A DNA stretch of 64,000 nt. It comes from Pseudomonas putida (lineage in GTDB: Bacteria > Pseudomonadota > Gammaproteobacteria > Pseudomonadales > Pseudomonadaceae). The DNA lies in assembly GCF_025905425.1 (NCBI RefSeq), contig NZ_CP109603.1, positions 3,488,501 to 3,552,500 of the forward strand. The letters run 5' to 3'. Of this stretch, positions 37,032-46,129 are shown piece after piece (positions within the stretch are counted from its first letter, which is position 1; the number at the start of each line of letters is the position of its first letter). The notes beneath the pieces are model-generated. The model saw only the letters and a list, made by a program, of their open reading frames with translations, was not told where the DNA came from and searched no databases. The position numbers and the translations under genes are program-made.

Positions 37032-38336
37032 TCAAGTGGGTGCTGTCGAGGAAGGATCCACTGTCGGAAAATCATGGGCTGCGTAATCAACCCTAGCCCC
37101 TGAGTAATCGATGATTATGAAAAGCAGTTCGTAGAAGAGCTTGATACTCGCAAGTGTTAAGTCCACCAGTTCTTGGAGTTTATCGCGACTCTCCGCTAGC
37201 GTTGCTGCATGAGCCATTTTATTTCTGAGCAAACTCCATTTTTTATCGAGCTCCTGGCTGACGCACCCCTTATCAATCAATGCATACAGAGCAGTTTTAG
37301 CTTTAAAACCACCAGCATGCTCTAGACCTTTAAGCATTGATTCTTTGACCCGCTCGTCGACATCGAGAGCCTCTACCTTTGGCGCGGCTGCTTTGGACAA
37401 CTTTAAGAAAGCCGGGTCTTTACCCTGCTCGTTAAAGTAATGCCTCAAAAGCCCCTCGATACAGATAGAAACATTGAGCGCCGCTGACTCGATGCCACCT
37501 TGCCAAGCACTATTAAGCTTATGCCAATTAGCATAGAAAACTTTGCCTCGCTCAGACGACATCAACGCGAATAGTGGATTGAAAAATGATTCAAAACATT
37601 CATGATTTCGAGAATAACGAAAATCCACTGGCTGCAATAGCGCACTCCCAGACAGGCCAGGACGTTTAGAATGCAGCTCCCAGGTCTTTACTTGACTAAT
37701 GACTTTCTCGACAAAAGCGAGCTCCAACTGAGTTCCGGCAATCACATTCAGTGCTTTACGCATTGAATTTGAAAGATCATTAGATACAGACTGCCCCTCT
37801 ATAAGCACATCACAGCCAGACTCATCCTTATTGATGCGAATGCTCCTACCCGAAGACATAAACTCATACCCCGCTTCTATGAGCACTGGGTTTGCGGGAA
37901 AACGATTATGATGAAAGTAAATCTGATGAATAGCATCTGGGCATGGCCTTCCCAGTGTCTCCTCTGAAATCAGCACATCAATTTCGCCTTTAAAAAATCC
38001 GAGCGACGGTGTGTGATCGCCATAGGCATTCAGCATCTCTGCCCTCCAAGTATTGCCCCTTGAGTCCTGACCCTCAAAATCAAAAAGGGTATTCGGACTA
38101 ACCAGCTTCCCGGCTGCATCACCAAAACCAAGATTCATGAGCTGGACAAATTCGCTCGGCTTATATTCGTGATAGAACTCGTATTTTAATCTACCCTCTT
38201 CTAAATATATTTTACCTGGCCCTTGTAGAACCAATGGCACTTCGGCAGATCTCTGAGTCAGCGTTATCGATCTGAACGCAATGACCAATGAACCACCCAA
38301 GAACTTGTTTACGTCAAAACCTGACACAACTGACAT
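37032..38336 (-). CDS. HEPN-domain protein of the defence module (ApeA-like)
   Basis: 434 residues, GGAGG before the ATG. The N-terminal ~280 residues are a large beta-rich domain like that of ApeA proteins. The C-terminal ~150 residues are helical with the HEPN ribonuclease motif RNKMAH (Arg371, Asn372, His376) in LRNKMAHAATLAES. HEPN proteins of this type cut RNA to stop infection. It is the last gene after the nuclease/middle/ATPase genes, but a terminator hairpin at 38358-38380 separates it from the ATPase gene. Confidence 0.75.
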   Translation of the reverse strand: MSVVSGFDVNKFLGGSLVIAFRSITLTQRSAEVPLVLQGPGKIYLEEGRLKYEFYHEYKPSEFVQLMNLGFGDAAGKLVSPNTLFDFEGQDSRGNTWRAEMLNAYGDHTPSLGFFKGEIDVLISEETLGRPCPDAIHQIYFHHNRFPANPVLIEAGYEFMSSGRSIRINKDESGCDVLIEGQSVSNDLSNSMRKALNVIAGTQLELAFVEKVISQVKTWELHSKRPGLSGSALLQPVDFRYSRNHECFESFFNPLFALMSSERGKVFYANWHKLNSAWQGGIESAALNVSICIEGLLRHYFNEQGKDPAFLKLSKAAAPKVEALDVDERVKESMLKGLEHAGGFKAKTALYALIDKGCVSQELDKKWSLLRNKMAHAATLAESRDKLQELVDLTLASIKLFYELLFIIIDYSGARVDYAAHDFPTVDPSSTAPT

Positions 38337-38357
38337 TTCAACCTCCCGAATAAAAAA

Positions 38358-38380
38358 GCCCCGCCAGATACTGGCAGGGC
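38358..38380 (-). terminator. Intrinsic terminator between ATPase and HEPN genes
   Basis: 10-bp stem GCCCCGCCAG / CTGGCAGGGC (one G-T pair) followed on the minus strand by six T. The HEPN ribosome site starts right after it. It would lower HEPN expression relative to the upstream genes. Confidence 0.85.
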
Positions 38381-38408
38381 TCTAAGGACGACCAAAGCTT
38401 ATTACAAC

Positions 38409-41171
38409 TTATACAAGCTCAGAAGCAGAAATCTTACCGTTCACAGAGATCTGTATTCCAGCACGAGGATTCCCTTCAAGATAGACCATGTTAAGAAGCT
38501 GCCGATCGTTGATACTGGAAAACTTCTGCGCCATGTGCCGGGCCAACGACTCGCTTGCCGTCGTCAAAACTAGGCTCATTGACGGATTTGAGGTAGCGAG
38601 AAGTCGGAAAATGTCCAACATAGCCACACGATTGAGGTCGTCCAGGTGGGCAATAGGCTCATCCAAGAAGAAGCTCCCACCAGTATTTCGAGCTCGGGCC
38701 AGGTAAAGCGACAGCGCTAGATCTTGGCGCTGACCTTGGCTGAATTTGCTTTCAGCGTCCAACGCAATCTCATGGTCTTCTGCAAAAGCTGTCCAATGTA
38801 AGTGCTCAGTCCCTTCAGATACGCCTAAGCCCTGGTACACCTCATTCGCGTGCATTCGAGAGAAAAGCTCCCCTGCAGGGCCCAAAAGCGCGCCCAGACT
38901 GGAGGAAGTCAACTCCTTTACATGCGCTTCATACTGCTCGATAGCTTGGTCAGCCGCGACGATATACCGAGAGCCGATATCCAGTTTCGATTGGTAATAA
39001 CTCAACTGCTCAGTAAGTTTCTTAAGCGCAGAAGCATCAGAATCGACATTAACTACTGCTTCGCACTCATCCAGTAGTTTCTTAAACTCAGTCACTTGGA
39101 CGCGCTCTCGCTCCACAGCACTCATTGCAGCGACCCACTTTTCTTCGGTAACCTCACCGCCATCGGTCACGCCTGTCCAAAGAGTCATAAAGCGGTCAAT
39201 GGCTGTAGTGAAGCCAGTTACACTTGCTGAGTAGCCTGTCATCTGACCCGATTTTACTTTAATCGCTGCAGCAACTCCCTTCACAAGTTGATCCAAGCGG
39301 ATTCGTTCGGGGCCGACTTCATCAACCTGCCTCTGGTAATGTCTAACATAGTTTTCGAGCGCAACCATCAATTGCTCGACACGACCCTTGAAATCAACCT
39401 TTGGCACGAGCGAGAAAAAGATTTCGCTATCTGGAAGATTATCAAAAATCTTTTGAAGCTCAATGGCAGCGAAAATGCGCTCCTTTAAATCCCGAACCCT
39501 CGCAGGAGATAGCGTGGAAAAATCTTGTTCGCCAGTGACCTGTAGATACTTGGTCTTAGCCTCAAAAGATGAGAGCTTTGCTTTCGCTGCATTTATTTGC
39601 TTGACGGATTGTTCATGTAGCTGTTGCAACGCTTTTGCCTCGGCGAGCGCAAAGGCGGCCAGCTGGGCTCTGCCACGAGCATTATCCAGAGCTTCCAGGG
39701 CCTCTTTGATAGCAGCAGACATCAGCTCTTTTGATTTTACTTTAGTGCGTAGTAACTCGGCACTAGGCCAATCATGCGTGCAGAGCGGACAAATGTGAGT
39801 TTCATTGACACTAAGAAACTCAACCCCAAGATTCTTCAGACGCTCAGAGGTGTCAGCCAAAGCATCGAATTTCGCGGTTTGGCGAATGACATCTTCCTTG
39901 GCCAGACCATCAACAGCAATAACTTCCTCTAGATTACTTGGAGGATAAACATAACTTTCCTCCAGACGGCGCTGCTCGCGCACAAGCTTGTCGACTTCCC
40001 CGACATTCTTTTCAAGGTAATCAAGTGCAGTGCGCCACGAGTCCTGCCTCCCTTTATCCCAGCTCAGCTCTGCAAAAACTGAAGAAAGCGAAGCATGAGT
40101 CACAGGCGATTGCAAAAAATACCGAGCTATGCTTGGTAGCGCAATGAGGGAATTGGCACTTTTTAAGCCTATAAGCTTTTCATTCGCCCACTCAACCGAA
40201 CGCTTACCTTCATCATATTTTATATTAGCAGCACCAAGCTCATCTGAACCTTTCTTATGTTGCTCTGTGAGCTTCAAACTCTCTTCAGAAAGATCGGAAA
40301 TTGATCTGCGCAACGTATCAACTTGCTTCAGCGAACCATGGAAATGCTCCCACTGACTCTGCAGCTCAGTCAAATCTTCGAAACGAGACTGTGTGCGCTG
40401 CTCAAACATCTGCACTCGCAGTTTAGCTTCCCGAACATCATGCGGGAAATTATCGCTACTCAGCACGAAGTTAAAATTATCTGCAAGCAATTTTAGATTA
40501 GCAAGAGCTTTGGCTCTTCCCGGCGCATGCTGCTGTAGACTGCGCTGAGTATTTTCAATATCAGCGTTGAGCCGGAAAATATTTTCAGTTAGCCCCTTTG
40601 TGCTAGGCAGCGCTTTCTTGTAGTCTTTCAATTCGCGAAGCGTACTGGAAAGATGACCAAACCCCAGGATATCCGCAAATATCTGCTGCCGATCCGTTGC
40701 GCGATTGTTATCAATGAGCAGTGAAAGTGAGTTTGAGTACAACCAGCGACTATTGCGCAACCAGCCTCGCTTGGACTTTTTGGTAATGGCGTCGCTCTTA
40801 CCAGAAATGGTGCTCGGTGTAAGCAAGGCCAGTAGCTTATCGTCGGTCATCTTGACGGGCTTACTGCCTTGTTTTGATAACCAGAGACCTTTGCGCTTGC
40901 GTACTAGTTCATGGGAAACACCGCCTATCAGACATTGCGCCGAAACACTCGTTTCGCCATCTCCCCACTCACAGGCGTGATCTTTAGAATCAATGCCTTC
41001 AATCCCTCCCGTTAGAAGCCACTCCAGCGCAAAGCATATAGTACTTTTCCCAGTACCATTCGCAGCATAGATGACTGTCAAAGGAGCATTCAGAGGCACC
41101 GTTAGTTTGCCAGGCACACCCCTGAAATTGCTGATCTCTACGGAAAGGAATTGTATTGGAAGATTATTCAT
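38409..41171 (-). CDS. Rad50/SMC-like ABC ATPase of the defence module
   Basis: 920 residues. Walker A ANGTGKS at 37-43, a long coiled coil with a central zinc-hook-like CPLC near residue 460, ABC signature region KFSQGQRQDLALSL and Walker B SFFLDEPIAHLDD near 830-840, followed by the switch His-containing segment. The start overlaps the end of the 41164 gene, so translation is coupled. In ABC three-component systems the ATPase is thought to sense a nucleic-acid or stress signal and license the effector. Confidence 0.88.
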   Translation of the reverse strand: MNNLPIQFLSVEISNFRGVPGKLTVPLNAPLTVIYAANGTGKSTICFALEWLLTGGIEGIDSKDHACEWGDGETSVSAQCLIGGVSHELVRKRKGLWLSKQGSKPVKMTDDKLLALLTPSTISGKSDAITKKSKRGWLRNSRWLYSNSLSLLIDNNRATDRQQIFADILGFGHLSSTLRELKDYKKALPSTKGLTENIFRLNADIENTQRSLQQHAPGRAKALANLKLLADNFNFVLSSDNFPHDVREAKLRVQMFEQRTQSRFEDLTELQSQWEHFHGSLKQVDTLRRSISDLSEESLKLTEQHKKGSDELGAANIKYDEGKRSVEWANEKLIGLKSANSLIALPSIARYFLQSPVTHASLSSVFAELSWDKGRQDSWRTALDYLEKNVGEVDKLVREQRRLEESYVYPPSNLEEVIAVDGLAKEDVIRQTAKFDALADTSERLKNLGVEFLSVNETHICPLCTHDWPSAELLRTKVKSKELMSAAIKEALEALDNARGRAQLAAFALAEAKALQQLHEQSVKQINAAKAKLSSFEAKTKYLQVTGEQDFSTLSPARVRDLKERIFAAIELQKIFDNLPDSEIFFSLVPKVDFKGRVEQLMVALENYVRHYQRQVDEVGPERIRLDQLVKGVAAAIKVKSGQMTGYSASVTGFTTAIDRFMTLWTGVTDGGEVTEEKWVAAMSAVERERVQVTEFKKLLDECEAVVNVDSDASALKKLTEQLSYYQSKLDIGSRYIVAADQAIEQYEAHVKELTSSSLGALLGPAGELFSRMHANEVYQGLGVSEGTEHLHWTAFAEDHEIALDAESKFSQGQRQDLALSLYLARARNTGGSFFLDEPIAHLDDLNRVAMLDIFRLLATSNPSMSLVLTTASESLARHMAQKFSSINDRQLLNMVYLEGNPRAGIQISVNGKISASELV

Positions 41172-41730
41172 TTAGATTCCACTCTCTACCGTGTAGATCC
41201 GCAAGCTCCTTACTCGTTGTGTTAGCAAGAGCCTCCAAAAGATCAACTGCGCCGCTATCATCAGGTGAAAATACGGTGACCTCAGAAACCGCCTCAGACC
41301 TCGCCAGTCCTAGCGGAGTGATCTTTTCGCAGCGACGCCACTCGTCGTCCTTGTAGAAAACCGCATGTTTGCGCACAAAAAGCGTATTTCGCTCAATCTC
41401 GGCGATGAATGATTTGAATTTTTTGTCAGGCGAAACCGCAAGAACCAGATATCCATCAATTACAGCGCCTGATTTTTCACGCTGCAAAATCCGTGCATCC
41501 AAGTACTTTTCCGCAATATTTGCAAGACGTGGCGCTTGTGATTCGTCAGCTTCAGTGAGATCAACTAAAAGAATTGATGCAAATCCGCACTCCCAGCATC
41601 CTAGTTGACCTGGCGTCTTTCCTTGTGGCCATCGACTATCGTCCTTAGTCATCACCCTCTCAACAGCAACGAATGAAAAACCAGCATCTGCGGCTCTATC
41701 ATTGATGATACCAATCAATTCATTTACCAT
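41164..41730 (-). CDS. Middle component of an ABC three-component-like system
   Basis: 188 residues, no catalytic motif visible. Contains ERNTLFVRKHAVF, which resembles the middle-component proteins that sit between effector and ATPase in ABC-3C operons. It overlaps both neighbours (11 bases with the nuclease gene, 8 with the ATPase gene). Likely an adaptor that couples ATPase and nuclease. Confidence 0.7.
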   Translation of the reverse strand: MVNELIGIINDRAADAGFSFVAVERVMTKDDSRWPQGKTPGQLGCWECGFASILLVDLTEADESQAPRLANIAEKYLDARILQREKSGAVIDGYLVLAVSPDKKFKSFIAEIERNTLFVRKHAVFYKDDEWRRCEKITPLGLARSEAVSEVTVFSPDDSGAVDLLEALANTTSKELADLHGREWNLNE

Positions 41731-44152
41731 CGATTCGGTTCCTACGCTGCATAATGTCCTCTAGGAATTCTTCTGGAGACATGTCATCTACTTGATCATA
41801 TAGGCTTTCAATTTCGCCAAGGTTAAATAGATAAACATTTCGGGTGACGGTGGCTTCGGTAATAGAGCGACTCACAGGTTGGGGAGTAGTAAACCGGTAG
41901 TCGTAATTACTCGGCTTTGCATGTTTTATAACGCCGCGCCCCTGTACGAACGCAATCATATTTGGATGAACCGAAGCCTGACGCGCCCACATCGAGAGGT
42001 CAGCCTCCATATCTCTAATGGAATAGTCGTTACTTGACCAGGCCATTAGCGCAATTTCACCAAGTTCCGGATCATCATAGCGGATATGACCGTACCTATC
42101 CGCTGCTACAGACCATTGGCTTTCAGTTGGAACATTCAAGAAACTCAAGGCGTGGACTGAGCGCATCACATCATCACCGGACAGGCACATTCGCTCTGGA
42201 GAGAAGTCTTGTCCGGCCCGCATGCCAAAACAGGCCCTGTAGGTAAAATTCCTGCTGTCTGGCAGCTGTTCAGATTCAACCAGTTCGCTCAGCCGATCCA
42301 GTTCCTGCTTGACTTGTGGCAGATAGCCGCCGCCAGGTGGGTGTCGGTTGAACAGCTCATGAAACTCCAATGACTCGGGCGACAACTCATCAATCACTCT
42401 CCCACCTATCACCCGTTGCGCGACAACGTGTTTCAACGACAGATCACCAGTCCAATCCAGCGTAAAGGTCAGAGCACCGTTGGTGCTGCGCCGCATTACT
42501 CGTCCTGCGGGGTTCACCAAAAGGGGCGTCGGACGCGTAGAGAACTCGGCATCTATGGCAGGGAAGATGCCGGTCGCGCTCCAGAGTTTTGCGTCACACA
42601 AGACCAACCGAGAGCTGTTAGCCGTCACAATACCGATGGTCGAGGTTGCGCGCTGCGCATAGTAATCGGACGCAGATTTCAAGATTTGCTTCACACAATC
42701 AACATGCTGCGGAGAAAGCACAAGATTTGGACGCCTCGACTTGTCTTCGCTTTGGCACGCCATCACCCGGCGCAACTGAGAGCGCCCACCCTCAATTGCT
42801 GAGGTGAAGTCATTGCTGAGTGTCGGCCAGACAATCACGTCTTCAAAAGCAAGTCTTAGCGACTGGTTACCGCGGTCGTGTCCACCACCAGGTTCATTCT
42901 CGACCACTACAAAGCACTTGTGGTAGTCATCGCCCGGCACACTGACCCAACACCATCCTGCCTTGAAGGAATGCGTAGATGAAGGCAGCCAGCTTGGTTC
43001 TACCCATGAAATGTCATCCGAAGATTTCCATTCCAGAAGCTTGTCCCCGCCAACAACGCCGCACCCCAAGCACAATACAAGAGGATACGGATAGGCCTGA
43101 ACAAGCTCATCAATGGCGCTCCAATCCTCTACCGTGGCTGCCGCGGCGCCTCCTGTGACAATGACAGGCCGTGACCCGAACTTGCTCATGAGCGTGCCAT
43201 TTGTCGGAGACAGCATGGCACGCAAGAAAGTCAGTAAATCACTACCCTGCACGAGGGCTAAATTAAACTCTCCGAAATCTCCTAGCCTACTTCTTAAATA
43301 TTCGGTTCTTACTGCTGAGACAAATCGTTCCTCCCCTGCCGCGACAACTACGCCACGGCTTTCAAGCAGCTTTTTGATCGCCTCGGTAATGCCCTCCGAG
43401 TCAGACTCCAGCCTGAAGTATTTCCTCTTTATGTCGGGATACTTATTGACCAAATTAGAGAGGTCATCTTTTTTGTGCATATTAGTGTGAAGATGATCAA
43501 TGCGCTGCCACACCAAATCGCACAATTCAGTTGCAGTTAGACCTTTTAACTTAGGATCTTCGGATAACGTCTTTGACCCATCCCTGGCTTCAAGTGCCCT
43601 TTTCTCAAATTCTTTACGGAGATCATCAAACCGCTCGCGCCCTGCATTCAACATAAATGCAGTCAGGACACCTGCTGCACCATCCGCCATAGCAACAATG
43701 TAACGGAACGACTCCCCTTTGGGCGACGCAATTTCTGGACGAATGTGTGCATAGAGAAAAAACTTGCACAGTTCCTCAATCACCGTAGCACGGGGCAGAT
43801 TTCCTTTAACGCGCTTACATTGAATGACGCCGACCGGTAACGAGTTCTTAAAGAGAATGACATCCCGTCCCTGATCGGCTCCGTCATTCAACCGACGCGC
43901 ATCATCGTACCACTCGTAGCCCCTATCACCGGCTTGCTTTCTGTAGATGTCTGCCAGAATCAACTCGAAGTGAGCATCCCCGATGAGATCAAACGGAAGT
44001 TGTCCACAATCGAAGGCAAACACATCGGGCGATTTGGAATGACTATCTCGAAGCTCTTTGTCAGCTTCCTCGTCAAAGCATATTTCATCAGCAATCGTCA
44101 AAATCTCGCTCCACGCATCGAATCGACCAGGCCGTGCAAAGCTACGGCTCAC
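41720..44152 (-). CDS. Mrr-like nuclease effector, 810 aa
   Basis: The N-terminal domain has a restriction-endonuclease-like core: ADQGRDVILF (Asp97) and VIQCKR (Gln111, Lys113), the Mrr-type variant of PD-(D/E)xK, with an upstream acidic helix HFELILADIYR. The following ~650 residues are unrecognised; a mid-region GVVGGDKLLEW and a Trp-rich WCWVSVPGDDYHKC segment may be a further sensor domain. GTG start at 44152. First gene of the operon; probably the DNA-cleaving effector. Confidence 0.75.
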   Translation of the reverse strand: MSRSFARPGRFDAWSEILTIADEICFDEEADKELRDSHSKSPDVFAFDCGQLPFDLIGDAHFELILADIYRKQAGDRGYEWYDDARRLNDGADQGRDVILFKNSLPVGVIQCKRVKGNLPRATVIEELCKFFLYAHIRPEIASPKGESFRYIVAMADGAAGVLTAFMLNAGRERFDDLRKEFEKRALEARDGSKTLSEDPKLKGLTATELCDLVWQRIDHLHTNMHKKDDLSNLVNKYPDIKRKYFRLESDSEGITEAIKKLLESRGVVVAAGEERFVSAVRTEYLRSRLGDFGEFNLALVQGSDLLTFLRAMLSPTNGTLMSKFGSRPVIVTGGAAAATVEDWSAIDELVQAYPYPLVLCLGCGVVGGDKLLEWKSSDDISWVEPSWLPSSTHSFKAGWCWVSVPGDDYHKCFVVVENEPGGGHDRGNQSLRLAFEDVIVWPTLSNDFTSAIEGGRSQLRRVMACQSEDKSRRPNLVLSPQHVDCVKQILKSASDYYAQRATSTIGIVTANSSRLVLCDAKLWSATGIFPAIDAEFSTRPTPLLVNPAGRVMRRSTNGALTFTLDWTGDLSLKHVVAQRVIGGRVIDELSPESLEFHELFNRHPPGGGYLPQVKQELDRLSELVESEQLPDSRNFTYRACFGMRAGQDFSPERMCLSGDDVMRSVHALSFLNVPTESQWSVAADRYGHIRYDDPELGEIALMAWSSNDYSIRDMEADLSMWARQASVHPNMIAFVQGRGVIKHAKPSNYDYRFTTPQPVSRSITEATVTRNVYLFNLGEIESLYDQVDDMSPEEFLEDIMQRRNRIDGK

Positions 44153-44468
44153 GCTGATCAGACCTTGGGGCCTGACAACCAGGTTTTTTTCTCAGGAGGA
44201 GATCGGACGCGCCTGAACGCCGGCAGCGGGCTCCCTCCCGTTTACCAATGGCGCACCCTCAGGACAGGCAGTAAAGCTGCGGACTGAGTGGCAATGCCAA
44301 ATTGGCATCATAGTAAACGGGTACCTGTCTCCTTACCAGACGGTTACGGGGGCGTCCGTCGGTTCGGCCAGCTACCTAAAGACCCTTGAACGGCCATCTA
44401 CAGGGCAGCAAACCACTGAGCACGGCACTGATACACTTGCCAAACCTTGAAGCCAACCGGGACGGCAA
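44153..44468. promoter_or_regulatory. Divergent promoter region of the defence genes
   Basis: 316 bases between the nuclease gene (minus) and the Abi_C gene (plus). It must hold both promoters. I see no clear operator, only a short repeat TGCCAAATTGGCA at 44294-44306 (a perfect palindrome with centre AAATT). Confidence 0.5.
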
Positions 44469-45305
44469 ATGGAAAATTTCGTGATCCCCTCCTACGTGAT
44501 ATCGGCGATCGCTGACGCGGTCTCAACGTACGAAACACATGCCAGCCTCGACAGCCTGTTCATGTACGCCAACGCACCTGGAGATCCCCCAGCAGGAAGC
44601 AAGCCGGTCAAAGCGCTGGAGTGGCTACGCCGCATAAACAAAGAGAGTGGATCGGGCTCGCTGGTCATCGTCGGACGCATCATCGAGAAATATTTAGAAG
44701 AAGATAGCGATGGCGACCCAGCGTTGAGCTTTCATCCAGCACTTATCAAGGAAAAGAAAGCGGCAGTCGGAAGGATCAAGGATGCCCTAGAGCGTGCAGC
44801 CCTCATCTACACCCCTGGAGGTCTGCTCAGCCAAGGTAAAGGGCTAGCCACAAAGACCTTGGCGGATCTGATCAAGAGCCGAAATATCCAGGCAATCGAC
44901 TTTGAATTCGAACGTGCCATCAAGAACATCGAAGCAAGTCCGCGTGAGGCCGTGTCCGCCGCTTGCAACATCCTGGAATCCGTATTCAAGGTGTATATCG
45001 AAGAGCACGACCATCTCGCCCTACCGGCCAAGCAGGATCTTCAGGGCGTATGGAAGATCCTGCGAGCCGACTTAGGTCTCGACGCATCAATTTTGGAGGA
45101 GCGAGACCTGCAAGAGATCGTCACTGGTGTCGTGGCAACCGTGAATGGGATCGGCGCATTACGCACCCATGCGAGCTCCGCCCATGGGGCCGGTAAGCGT
45201 CCATACAAGCTCAAACCACGTCATGCGCGGTTGGCCATTCATGCAGCGCACACCATCGCTGCATTCGTGCTGGAGACCTGGGATGAGAGAAGTTCAATGC
45301 GATAG
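44469..45305 (+). CDS. Abortive-infection Abi_C-family protein
   Basis: 278 residues. The C-terminal segment LRTHASSAHG (Arg-x6-His) followed by a helical ARLAIHAAHTIAAFVLETW matches the abortive-infection C-terminal (Abi_C) family, a HEPN-like fold. The N-terminal part is helical and unassigned. It shares a promoter region with the ABC-3C-like operon and may be a further effector or an independent defence gene. Confidence 0.8.
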   Translation: MENFVIPSYVISAIADAVSTYETHASLDSLFMYANAPGDPPAGSKPVKALEWLRRINKESGSGSLVIVGRIIEKYLEEDSDGDPALSFHPALIKEKKAAVGRIKDALERAALIYTPGGLLSQGKGLATKTLADLIKSRNIQAIDFEFERAIKNIEASPREAVSAACNILESVFKVYIEEHDHLALPAKQDLQGVWKILRADLGLDASILEERDLQEIVTGVVATVNGIGALRTHASSAHGAGKRPYKLKPRHARLAIHAAHTIAAFVLETWDERSSMR

Positions 45306-45653
45306 GTCATCCGCGATTCTTTCCATCGTTCACCAACTAGTCGAGGCTAGTCATGGGCGCATGAGCAAATATAGCCGAGCCTCCATTCTTGATGCCCTCT
45401 TCAGATTCGGTTTCTCAGTGATGTAGAAGGATGGGGTTGCCTGGAGGGTCAGTTTTAGCTTCACATCCTGAGGCCGAGTGTTGAGATCTTGCATAGCGAA
45501 ATCATCATGACCTGTTCTGTTCACTCCCCTTCAAAATCGCACCTTTGTCTCCACTGGTCGGGGCTGTAGCAAGGCTGGGAGCTATGGGTTGTGTTGATGG
45601 ATGAGGGTTAAGATCGGACATGGATTGACACTGATATAGCCCTTGTCTAGAAA
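45306..45653. other. Right edge of accessory region, no gene
   Basis: About 350 bases with no credible gene. The frame of the next gene meets a TAG at 45648-45650 and starts abruptly at 45654 in the middle of its REC domain, so this stretch includes the breakpoint where accessory DNA replaced the 5' end of the regulator. Confidence 0.6.
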
Positions 45654-46121
45654 ATCCTCGACATCAGCATCCCCAAGCTAGACGGGCTGGAGGTGCTTTC
45701 CCGCTTCCAGGCCATGTCCCTGCCGCTGAAGGTTCTGGTGCTGACCGCCCAGTCCCCGGCGTTGTTCGCCGTACGCTGCATGCACTCGGGCGCTGCGGGC
45801 TATGTGTGCAAACAGGAAGACCTGAGCGAACTGCTCAGTGCGATCAAGGCAGTGCTTGCCGGTTACAACTATTTCCCAAGCCAGGCAATCAAACACAATC
45901 AATCGGCAGATACCGACCTGCAACTTTTCCGCCAGGTCAATGACCGTGAACTTATGGTTCTGCAATTATTCGTGCAAGGCCGAAGCAACAAGGAAATCGC
46001 CAAAGGCATGTTCCCCAGCAACAAGACTGTGAGCACCTACAAGAAGCGCCTGATGCACAAACTCCAGGTCGAGACTTTGGTGGACCTGATTGAAATGGCC
46101 AAACGCAACGCACTGGTCTGA
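45654..46121 (+). pseudogene. BvgA-like LuxR-family response regulator lacking its N-terminus
   Basis: The open frame begins with ILDISIPKLDG, the strand holding the phospho-acceptor Asp; the ~50 residues before it, with the acidic pocket, are gone, and a TAG precedes. The rest is intact: VLTAQSP, the Lys strand YVCKQEDL, and a LuxR helix-turn-helix (LMVLQLFVQGRSNKEIAKGM). A GTG at 45693 is unlikely to start a working protein. It sits 8 bp before its partner kinase gene. Confidence 0.85.
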
Positions 46122-46129
46122 GGGCTTTC

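Noticed and set aside
30688..45653. tRNA-Gly as proven attachment site of the defence region
   Set aside because: I found no second copy of the tRNA 3' end at the right border and no integrase gene next to the tRNA.
45693..46121. Intact response regulator from GTG 45693
   Set aside because: This start falls after the phospho-Asp inside the REC domain; it is an internal codon of a truncated gene.
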